From positions 1 through 46,526 of the forward strand of contig JAFZDU010000046.1 in the NCBI GenBank assembly GCA_017561025.1: a stretch of DNA of 46,526 bases. Direction: 5' to 3'. Shown here in pieces: positions 34,307-41,249 of this stretch. The DNA comes from Bacteroidales bacterium (GTDB lineage: Bacteria; Bacteroidota; Bacteroidia; Bacteroidales; F082). The notes beneath the pieces were generated by a model. That model saw nothing but the letters and a program-made list of their open reading frames with translations. It did no database searches and was not told where the DNA came from. Every line of letters begins with the position of its first letter. The first letter of the stretch is position 1. Both the position numbers and the translations under genes were made by a program.

Positions 34307-34411
34307 GTCCTGAAAGGACGTCAGTTCCCAGGCAGGCGGTGAAGTGCGAAGCACGGAACCCCTGCAATATAATATTATACCATAATCAGAGTGCCGAAGG
34401 TACGACAGAAA
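34307..34411 (+). repeat. REP-like palindromic repeat, unit F
   Basis: Same order as units A and D: GTCCT-GAA-AGGAC, GTCAGTTCCCAGGCAGG, GTGC-GAA-GCAC, GGAACCCCTGC, GTGCC-GAA-GGTAC, GACAGAAA. It is the counterpart of unit B in the duplicated segment, but with the first hairpin of unit A type. Confidence 0.75.
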
Positions 34412-34439
34412 CTTACTGCAGGTCGCCAATTTTCAATTC

Positions 34440-34479
34440 AAAAAAAGACTAGAGAAAAGATCCTCTCTTCCCTCTAGTC
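34440..34479 (-). terminator. CTAGAG-family terminator downstream of paralog 8
   Basis: Minus strand: GACTAGAG/CTCTAGTC stem followed by T7. It is a second, backup terminator about 60 bases after the one at 34528-34558. Confidence 0.75.
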
Positions 34480-34527
34480 CCTCTTAACCCTCAGAAAAAT
34501 CCTGACACCCTGAATTCCTGAAATACT

Positions 34528-34558
34528 CAAAAAGTTCTTATCTGATAAGAACTTTTTG
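34528..34558 (-). terminator. Intrinsic terminator overlapping the end of the paralog 8 coding sequence
   Basis: A perfect 14-bp palindrome, CAAAAAGTTCTTAT / ATAAGAACTTTTTG with a three-base loop, spans the last codons and the stop codon of paralog 8 and ends in T5 on the minus strand. Confidence 0.7.
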
Positions 34559-36577
34559 AATACGGTTTCCGTTCTCAGTCATAACATTGAAGAAATAAAT
34601 TCCTGTGTTATAGTCTGATGTGTTGATTTCTGCTTCATTAGCGTTGACTTCAATCTCTTCAACCATCATTCCTAAACAGTTGTAAACCTTAACTGAATTG
34701 ATGCGGTCGTCTCCAGAAATCTTGACGAAGTCATTAGCTGGGTTAGGGTAGATGCTGATGTTGTTTTCTGTTATTTCGCTTACGTTGTTGGCTTTTGTGA
34801 CAAGTACAGCAGAACCTACAGAAGTGCCGTTTTCATATACTGCAACTACTTCAACGATGTGTTTGTTGTCGTCTAATAAATAATCGATGGTTTCACTGCT
34901 TCCGCCTGAATATGATGTTTCAGTATAGTTTTCTTCAATCAATTCACCATCGAGGTAGATATTATATCCTGTAGGATTAGCTTTTTCTGGTTTGTTCCAA
35001 TTAATACTAAATGTTACATAATCACCATCAATTCCGGCTGATAAATCTTCAACAGCGTATAAGTGTTCTGTGTATTCCATAGCGAACTTGCTGTTATAGA
35101 CTTCTTTTGTTGTTTGGTTTTGTAACCACATAGCTACTTCGAGGTCGTTCATGTCTTCGACATGTGTTGATGACATATCGAATGTGTATTCAACGTGTTT
35201 GATTTCGCCAGCATTGATGCTCATAGCTTCTCCTTGTGCTGATGTTAACATCTTGAGCATGATATGGTGGAACTCTGTCTCGCCGTTGCTTCCTGTGTTG
35301 CCTGTTGTTGTCTTTTCGTTGACAGCGACGTATGCCTTGGCGTTGAAGACATCGCTATATGCCATGAAGTCGGCTGCCAAAGTGATTGTGTTGCCTTCAA
35401 CTTGGAAAGCGCCTTGGATGTTGACGAATGATTTCTCGTTTAATCTTCTGTCTAATGCCAATTGTGTTACAGGAGCTTCGCTAGTGCCGCCGTCCAAGAA
35501 TATTGTAGGAACGCTGTTGACGTTGTAGTATGTTCTTCTTGTTCCGCATTCTGCTGTGTAGTAAGGGTCGCCAGTGCCAGGGCCGTTCATTGGATATTTT
35601 GTGTAAGTGTATTTGCCTGGGTTAGCTGCTGTGAGTTCTTCCATGGCAGTGTTGACGAAGACGCATGGATAACATGTTGAACTTGAGAAGTGCTCGATCA
35701 TAGGGATTCTTTCAGCGATGCCGTAACCAACAATGACGTCTTTTGTTGCAGCGTTGTTGTTCATGTCTTGGTCGTCGCCGTTGTTTACCTTATTAATATT
35801 GAGGTTGATGGTGTATTCGCCTGGGAATAATGTCACTTTTGTGTCGAATGTGAATTGTTCTGACTCGTATGATGCGAGGTTTGTCTCGAATGTCTGTGTC
35901 ACTGTCTCGCCGCCTTCAACTTGATAGCTTGCTTCGAAAGATTCGATGGCGTTGGTGCCTAAGTTCTTGGCAGTGAATTTCACTTCCGACTGACCTACGC
36001 CTAAGTTAGCGCTGATGTCGAAGCTCTCGACGTTGATGTCGTTGCCTTCTTGAGAATAGATTAAGAAATCATCGAAACTCCAGTAGTTGATGTCGTATGA
36101 ATTGCCTTCGAAATAGAGAGCAATCATGACGTTATCTTTGCCGATGTCGCTTGTTGTGATGAGTTCGTTTTGTACGTATTGAGCTGTTACTGAGAATGTC
36201 TTTGACCATCCGCTGTTCCATGTGACACCGCCGTCAGATGATGTCGCGATGCCTATTGTTGATTCGTTTGAGTAGTTTTCGTAATAATGTTTGAAGGAGA
36301 TGACGAAGCTTGGGATGTTGCTTAAGTCGAAAGAACCCATTGAGAGATATGATGTTCCTTCAAATTGTGGTTCCCAGAAGAACTCCATTTCCCATGGCAT
36401 GCCGCCAGCTCTGTTGGTGTTTTGTACCGTCCAGCTGTTGTTGCCGCCGCCATAGACTGCCCATCCTGATGGCATTCCTGAAGTGTTGAACGACTCACTT
36501 AAGATGATAGCTCTGCTTTGAGCGAACATTGCTGTTGAAAGCAATAATGCAATTGTAAGTAGTAAAGTTTTTTTCAT
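34538..36577 (-). CDS. T9SS-exported Omp28/thioredoxin-domain adhesin-like protein (paralog 8, CYPC)
   Basis: 679 residues. Signal peptide to 20 (AMFAQ); jelly roll about 25-178 with YWSFDDFLIY; CARDB-like about 182-285; thioredoxin-like domain with Cys302/Cys305 in SSSTCYPCV, a bulky Tyr between the cysteines, and SVPTIFLDG; one FN3-like module with an extra serine/glycine loop (SYSGGSSETID, about 560-575); sorting domain about 610-679 ending QKVLIR. The CTD DNA is nearly identical to that of 31288-33330 up to the last codons, where a palindromic terminator replaces the paralog's ending. The gap to the upstream gene is only 94 bp and carries a hairpin; no -7 element is obvious, so read-through from 36672-39212 is possible. 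Confidence 0.85.
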   Translation of the reverse strand: MKKTLLLTIALLLSTAMFAQSRAIILSESFNTSGMPSGWAVYGGGNNSWTVQNTNRAGGMPWEMEFFWEPQFEGTSYLSMGSFDLSNIPSFVISFKHYYENYSNESTIGIATSSDGGVTWNSGWSKTFSVTAQYVQNELITTSDIGKDNVMIALYFEGNSYDINYWSFDDFLIYSQEGNDINVESFDISANLGVGQSEVKFTAKNLGTNAIESFEASYQVEGGETVTQTFETNLASYESEQFTFDTKVTLFPGEYTINLNINKVNNGDDQDMNNNAATKDVIVGYGIAERIPMIEHFSSSTCYPCVFVNTAMEELTAANPGKYTYTKYPMNGPGTGDPYYTAECGTRRTYYNVNSVPTIFLDGGTSEAPVTQLALDRRLNEKSFVNIQGAFQVEGNTITLAADFMAYSDVFNAKAYVAVNEKTTTGNTGSNGETEFHHIMLKMLTSAQGEAMSINAGEIKHVEYTFDMSSTHVEDMNDLEVAMWLQNQTTKEVYNSKFAMEYTEHLYAVEDLSAGIDGDYVTFSINWNKPEKANPTGYNIYLDGELIEENYTETSYSGGSSETIDYLLDDNKHIVEVVAVYENGTSVGSAVLVTKANNVSEITENNISIYPNPANDFVKISGDDRINSVKVYNCLGMMVEEIEVNANEAEINTSDYNTGIYFFNVMTENGNRIQKVLIR

Positions 36578-36607
36578 GATTTAATTTTTTCGTTTAAGGC
36601 TTAAGGT

Positions 36608-36652
36608 TTAAAGTTTAAGGTCTGAAGTGAATCTTGCCACCTTAAACCTTAA
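36608..36652 (-). terminator. Inverted repeat of TTAAGGTTTAA words between paralogs 9 and 8
   Basis: Arms TTAAAGTTTAAGGT and ACCTTAAACCTTAA pair over 14 positions with one wobble. Further TTTAAACC words extend it on both sides. There is no long T-run, so termination is likely partial. Confidence 0.5.
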
Positions 36653-36671
36653 TCTTTAAACTTTAAACTAT

Positions 36672-39212
36672 TTATTCTACAACTATTTTTTTAATTAAAT
36701 TTCCTTTTTCTGTCTTAATCTCTACGAAGTAAACTCCTGAGTTATATCCATTCATGTTGATGATAGCTGTTGTCTGTTGTCCATTGACTGTTGTCATCTT
36801 CACACCAATGATATTGTATATATTAATTTCAGTGATGTTTTCTTTTGCATTGATGTATAAAATGTCGTTGACTGGGTTTGGATATAATTGGAAATTGTTT
36901 TCTAATTCTGAAATTGACTCGCCTTTAATTTCAAATTCAAATGCTTCTGACTGTTCTGACTCGCCGTTTTCACATACTGAAGCAACTGTGAAATAGTGTG
37001 TTCCTTCTTCGTTGAATCCTTTGATGTATGATGTCTCTGCTGTCGTATCCAATTTTTCGCCGTCGAGATAAACAACATATTCGTTTGCGTTGCTTGCTGC
37101 TCCCCAAGTCATTGTGACTTTAAATGTATATTCGAATCCTTCAGCGTCTTGTTCTATGGTGGCGTTGAGGTTGGCAGGTGCATCGCAAGGTTTTTCTCCT
37201 ACTTGAGCGCATTCTTCTGCAGAGAATCCTGAGTAGTTGCCGTCGCCGCAATATGTTCTTACGTTGTAGCAATATTGTGTGCCTAATTCGATTTCTGTGT
37301 CAACATATTCTGCTGATGCGACTGTTGTCAATAATGTTCCGTTGCGATATAACTGATATTCTTCTGCTCCGTCAACGGCGTCCCATTTTACTGTGATCTT
37401 CATATTGTCTTCATCGCCTGTCACTGTGATGTTTTGTGGAGTGTCGCATGATGATACGAAATTGGTGATGCCGATAGATCTTGCGTTGTCATAAACAGCG
37501 ACTACTTCAGCAGAGAAAATTTCGTCAGCACCATTGATTGTATATGACAATGCTGTTGTGTTGCTTGATACTAACTCGCCGTTGACATAAATCATATATG
37601 CTGATGGTGTGCCTGTAGCAGGCGCTCCCCATGTCATTGTATTTCCATTGAGTTCAAGATTTTGTGCTGGATATGGGTGTTCTGCGTATTCGTTCAAATA
37701 ATGACTGTTGTGGATTTCCTTTGAGTCGTATGTCTGAACCCATACTGCCACTTCCAAGTCGTCGATTTCTTCCATATGTGTTTCTGTCATATCGAAAGAG
37801 AAAGCGAAACGTTGATATTCGCCAGCATTGAAGGTTGTCTCGATGCCGTTGATGTCGCCTAACATCTTCATGAAGATATGGTGGAACTCAGTCATTCCGT
37901 TGCTTCCTGTGTTGCCTGTTGTTGTCTTTTCATTGATAGACAAGAAAACTCTTACGTTAGGCATGTCGATATAAGAAATGATGTCGGCAGTCACGTTGAT
38001 TACGTTGCCTTCAACATCGAAAGCGCCTGCGATGTCGACGTATGATGTGGCGTCTAATCTGTCGTCTAACTCTGATTGTGTCACGGCGCCTGACTTGACT
38101 TGTCCGTCGAGGGCGATGTTAGGCACGGTGTAGACTCCGTAATAGTCGCTTCTTACGATGCAGTCAGGTGTTGCGTAAGGGTCGCCGATGCCAGGCCAGT
38201 TGACAGGGAATTTGGTGTAAGTGTATTCGCCTGGGTTGTTGCTTGTAAGTTCCATCATGGCGTTGTCGACGCCTACGCAAGGTTGGCATGTTGAACTTGA
38301 GAAGTGCTCGATCATAGGTGTTCTTTGAACAGTTCTCATATAAGTGTTGAAGTCTTTGGTCATGCTGTTGTTGCTTGGTTCTGCGTCGCTCGCGCCGTTC
38401 ACGCTGACGATATCGACTTTAACAGAATAAGCGCCTGCAACGAGACCTGCTGGTGTCTGGAATGTGAATTGCTTGTTGTTTGATGATGCGAGGTTGGTCT
38501 CGAAAGTCTCAGTAACAGTCTCGAATCCTTCAATCTCGTAACTCGCTTCGAATGATGTCACCGTCTCTTGTCCTGTGTTGTTCACAGTGAAGCTGATGTC
38601 GACCATTCCTGCAGGAACGATGCTGTTGACATTGACTGCAGACATCTGGAGGTCGGCGCCTCCTTCGCTGCCGCCTTGTGTGAAGATGCAGATGTCGTCG
38701 AAATACCATTTGTTGAAGTTATATGTGTTGCCTTCATAAAACATACAAATCAAAACGTTGTTCTTACCCATGTCGGAAGTGCTGAAAGTCTCGTTGATGT
38801 TGTATTGTCCTGTTGATGAGGCGTTGGAATATGTCTTCGACCATCCTGTGTTCCATGTCGCTCCGTTGTCGGATGATGTAGCGAAACCGATGGTGCTGCT
38901 CAACTGGTCGTTGTTAAGATAATGTTTGAAAGAGAGTCCGAGTTCGCTTACGTTGGTTAAGTCGGCAGTCGCCATGACAAGATGAATGCCGCTGGTGACG
39001 ATAGGGATACTCTTGAAATATAATTCATTAGGGTCGCCGCCAGCATTGCTGCTTGTCTTGACTTCAAAGTTGCTAGCGCCATCGCCTGTGAAGTACCAGC
39101 CGCTTGGCATCGATGATGAATTGAATGACTCATTGACGATGAATGCTCTTTCTTGAGCAAAAATCGTTACTGATAGCAATAATGCTACAATAAAAAATAA
39201 ATGTTTTTTCAT
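36672..39212 (-). CDS. T9SS-exported Omp28/thioredoxin-domain adhesin-like protein (paralog 9, CQPC)
   Basis: 846 residues from ATG 39212. The frame is open from 39242, but the -7 element at 39240-39247 excludes that start. Signal peptide to 20 (TIFAQ); jelly roll about 25-178 (FNSSSMPSGW to WYFDDICIF); a GGSEGG linker; CARDB-like about 187-290; thioredoxin-like domain with Cys309/Cys312 in SSSTCQPCV and TVPNIALDG; three FN3-like modules (about 520-600, 603-685 and 690-775); sorting domain about 780-846. The longest member. Its middle FN3 module (YQLYRNGTLL, YCYNVRTYCGDG) resembles that of paralog 1, and its last module plus CTD matches paralog 4. It is the first gene of the array and carries the clearest promoter. 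Confidence 0.86.
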   Translation of the reverse strand: MKKHLFFIVALLLSVTIFAQERAFIVNESFNSSSMPSGWYFTGDGASNFEVKTSSNAGGDPNELYFKSIPIVTSGIHLVMATADLTNVSELGLSFKHYLNNDQLSSTIGFATSSDNGATWNTGWSKTYSNASSTGQYNINETFSTSDMGKNNVLICMFYEGNTYNFNKWYFDDICIFTQGGSEGGADLQMSAVNVNSIVPAGMVDISFTVNNTGQETVTSFEASYEIEGFETVTETFETNLASSNNKQFTFQTPAGLVAGAYSVKVDIVSVNGASDAEPSNNSMTKDFNTYMRTVQRTPMIEHFSSSTCQPCVGVDNAMMELTSNNPGEYTYTKFPVNWPGIGDPYATPDCIVRSDYYGVYTVPNIALDGQVKSGAVTQSELDDRLDATSYVDIAGAFDVEGNVINVTADIISYIDMPNVRVFLSINEKTTTGNTGSNGMTEFHHIFMKMLGDINGIETTFNAGEYQRFAFSFDMTETHMEEIDDLEVAVWVQTYDSKEIHNSHYLNEYAEHPYPAQNLELNGNTMTWGAPATGTPSAYMIYVNGELVSSNTTALSYTINGADEIFSAEVVAVYDNARSIGITNFVSSCDTPQNITVTGDEDNMKITVKWDAVDGAEEYQLYRNGTLLTTVASAEYVDTEIELGTQYCYNVRTYCGDGNYSGFSAEECAQVGEKPCDAPANLNATIEQDAEGFEYTFKVTMTWGAASNANEYVVYLDGEKLDTTAETSYIKGFNEEGTHYFTVASVCENGESEQSEAFEFEIKGESISELENNFQLYPNPVNDILYINAKENITEINIYNIIGVKMTTVNGQQTTAIINMNGYNSGVYFVEIKTEKGNLIKKIVVE
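36769..36796. repeat. Degenerate heptamer repeat inside the paralog 9 CDS
   Basis: GTTGTCT, GTTGTCC, ATTGACT, GTTGTCA, four 7-mers in phase, at the same place in the sorting domain as in paralogs 1 and 4. They encode MTTVNGQQTTA. Confidence 0.7.
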
Positions 39213-39239
39213 GAAAAATAGTGCTTGATAATCAATTTG

Positions 39240-39247
39240 CAAAGATA
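39240..39247 (-). promoter_or_regulatory. -7 promoter element for paralog 9
   Basis: TATCTTTG on the minus strand, 27 bases before ATG 39212. Confidence 0.65.
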
Positions 39248-39309
39248 TGCTTTTAAATGCAAAAATGAGAATATTTTTATATGATTTTTAAAAAAGAAAT
39301 TTGATTATT

Positions 39310-39358
39310 TGCACTTTGCGAGTGCATTTTTTTAAAGAAAATGCACTTTGTGAGTGCA
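39310..39358. promoter_or_regulatory. Pair of identical operator-like palindromes
   Basis: TGCACTTTGCGAGTGCA (39310-39326) and TGCACTTTGTGAGTGCA (39342-39358) are 6-bp inverted repeats with a five-base centre. They are spaced 32 bp apart, close to three helical turns. They lie between the divergent promoters of paralog 9 and the cysteate synthase gene and could bind a dimeric regulator. Confidence 0.5.
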
Positions 39359-39506
39359 TAAAAATATAATCGTCAAATACAAAATCTTGAAAATGCTTTT
39401 ATTGTTAAAGATAATATTGAGTTATCTTCAGGTAATATTCTACCAATATGGTGGTTCGGACTTAATTATTAGCAATGTGATTAGTAAATTATTTTACTAT
39501 TTTTTC

Positions 39507-39514
39507 TATATTTG
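39507..39514 (+). promoter_or_regulatory. -7 promoter element for the cysteate synthase gene
   Basis: TATATTTG on the plus strand, 20 bases before ATG 39534. Confidence 0.65.
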
Positions 39515-39533
39515 CAACTCATTGTTAAATTAG

Positions 39534-40829
39534 ATGAAAATGTTTAATCCTACAGAATATAAGATTAAGTCGGTGGCGACAGGAAATGTCTGCGACGACT
39601 CTGGCTGGATGCTCGATTTCAAAGGCGAAGAAAAACCTAGTCTCATCCGTGCCGACTATGCAAAAAAACAACTTCAGGTTAAGGAAGAAAACAACGGACT
39701 TTATTGCTATGCCGACTGGCTTCCAATAAAACGTCAGTTGCAATGCGACGCCAAACCTATCACATACAAAAGCAAGGCATTGGCGGAGAAGTTGGGATTA
39801 AGTAATTTATATATCACTTTCAACGGTTATTATCCGGAGATTGGTGCGAATATGCGTACTTGTTCTTTCAAGGAAACGGAGGCGTATTCTATCTGTGCGC
39901 GTCTTGGCGAGGAGAAAAAAGACGAGGTGATTGTGGTATCTTCTGCTGGCAACACTGCTCGTGCCTTTGCTCAGGTCTGCTCCGACAATAATATCAAATT
40001 ATTACTGACAATACCAGAAGACAATCTCAGCGCTCTCTGGTTCGAGAAGCCTCTTAATCCTTGTGTCAAGGTGTTGGCAACCAAGTCGGGAAGCGATTAT
40101 TTCGATGCGATAAATCTAGGCAATATTGTTTGTGAAGTGGATGGCTTCTTCGCTGAAGGCGGTGCCAAGAACATAGCACGTCGCGACGGAATGGCAACGA
40201 CAATGTTGTCGGCAGTGACTTTCATCGGTCGTATCCCTGACTATTATTTCCAGGCTGTTGGCAGCGGTACTGGCGCCATCGCGGCATGGGAAGCTAACCT
40301 TCGTTTCATCGAAGACGGTCGCTACGGAAACAACAAGGCTCGTATCTTCGTATCGCAGAACGCTCCATTCCTGCCTATGTACGAGGCTTGGAAACAGGAC
40401 TCTCGCGATATGCTTCCTTACGACAACGATCAGGCTCGCAGAGATGCTAACACTGTGGTCGCTAAGGTGCTCACCAACCGTAAACCTCCTTATTCCATCA
40501 TCGGCGGATTGTACGACGCCATGAAAGACACCGATGGCGATTTCTTCGCGGTGACTAACGAAGAGGCGGATGCGGCAGGTCGTTTGTTCGAAGAACTCGA
40601 AGGCATCGACATCAACCCGGCGGCAGCTGTGGCGACAGCATCATTGATACAGGCAATCGATAATAATAAGGTGGAAAAGGATGCTGTCATCATGCTTAAC
40701 ATAACAGGCGGAGGCGAGAAACGCTTCAAGGAAAACAAGGAAATCTTCTATCTTAAGCCGACTAAGGTATTTGATATAAACGCATCAAAAGAAGAGATAC
40801 ACGGATTTTTGAGAACTTTAGAGTTTTAG
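39534..40829 (+). CDS. Cysteate synthase (PLP-dependent, threonine-synthase-like)
   Basis: 431 residues of the fold-type II PLP family. The presumed PLP lysine is in NMRTCSFKETEAY (about residue 112). A substrate/phosphate loop, VVSSAGNTARAFAQ, and a glycine-rich cofactor loop, AVGSGTGAIAAWEA, follow, then NITGGGEKRFKEN near the C-terminus. This combination matches cysteate synthase, which makes L-cysteate from O-phosphoserine and sulfite, rather than threonine synthase. In Bacteroidetes, cysteate feeds sulfonolipid (capnoid) synthesis; in methanogens it feeds coenzyme M. The gene is alone on the plus strand with its own promoter. The second Met (39540) is an alternative start. An unusual threonine synthase is the main alternative. 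Confidence 0.78.
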   Translation: MKMFNPTEYKIKSVATGNVCDDSGWMLDFKGEEKPSLIRADYAKKQLQVKEENNGLYCYADWLPIKRQLQCDAKPITYKSKALAEKLGLSNLYITFNGYYPEIGANMRTCSFKETEAYSICARLGEEKKDEVIVVSSAGNTARAFAQVCSDNNIKLLLTIPEDNLSALWFEKPLNPCVKVLATKSGSDYFDAINLGNIVCEVDGFFAEGGAKNIARRDGMATTMLSAVTFIGRIPDYYFQAVGSGTGAIAAWEANLRFIEDGRYGNNKARIFVSQNAPFLPMYEAWKQDSRDMLPYDNDQARRDANTVVAKVLTNRKPPYSIIGGLYDAMKDTDGDFFAVTNEEADAAGRLFEELEGIDINPAAAVATASLIQAIDNNKVEKDAVIMLNITGGGEKRFKENKEIFYLKPTKVFDINASKEEIHGFLRTLEF

Positions 40830-40904
40830 GAAATCTGAGAACATGATAATCCACGAAAGGACACTAAACAAACACTAAAGAGATTTCGTGAAAGATTCGT
40901 GCCC

Positions 40905-41072
40905 TTATAATTTACGCATAGTTTTTCTTATTATCTTTGGAAGAGGAGAATTGTCTTTTCCCAATCCCAATCTGAAAGCAGCAATTACAAGTATTATCGA
41001 ATATGCGAGAACACCCAAACAGATTGTATAACCAACTATATACCCCACTATTTTAAGTATGAAGTCTACCAT
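40905..41072 (-). CDS. Small single-pass membrane protein, 55 residues, function unknown
   Basis: A short open frame with no recognisable family. It begins MVDFILKIVGYIVGYTIC, continues with a hydrophobic helix (about 5-33; VLAYSIILVIAAF) and ends in a basic tail (GLGKDNSPLPKIIRKTMRKL). The hydrophobic segment followed by positive charges fits an inner-membrane peptide with a cytoplasmic tail. It lies in the 420-bp gap between the cysteate synthase and the PycB-like gene and points against the former. The -7 region is one base off consensus. Coding status is plausible but not certain. Confidence 0.45.
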   Translation of the reverse strand: MVDFILKIVGYIVGYTICLGVLAYSIILVIAAFRLGLGKDNSPLPKIIRKTMRKL

Positions 41073-41197
41073 AACTTTTGAAGTTTGTCACAAAGTAAAC
41101 AAATAAATTTAACAAAAACAAGAAAAAATGTCAGAAACTGTAAATTCGTGCAGTTTCGTGGATGAGAAATAATCGTGGATGAGAAATGATTTCGTGG

Positions 41198-41230
41198 AAA
41201 AAAAGAGAGGCGTCACTTTAGTGGCGCCTC
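41198..41230 (-). terminator. Intrinsic terminator after the PycB-like gene
   Basis: Minus strand: GAGGCGCCAC/GTGACGCCTC (one mismatch), then CTTTTTTT. It lies 19 bases past the stop codon. Confidence 0.8.
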
Positions 41231-41249
41231 TACTTGTTGACTTGTAGTC

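Noticed and set aside
40916-40950. TATCTTTG on the plus strand around 40935 as a promoter
   Set aside because: It lies inside the small membrane ORF and no plus-strand gene follows; probably chance.
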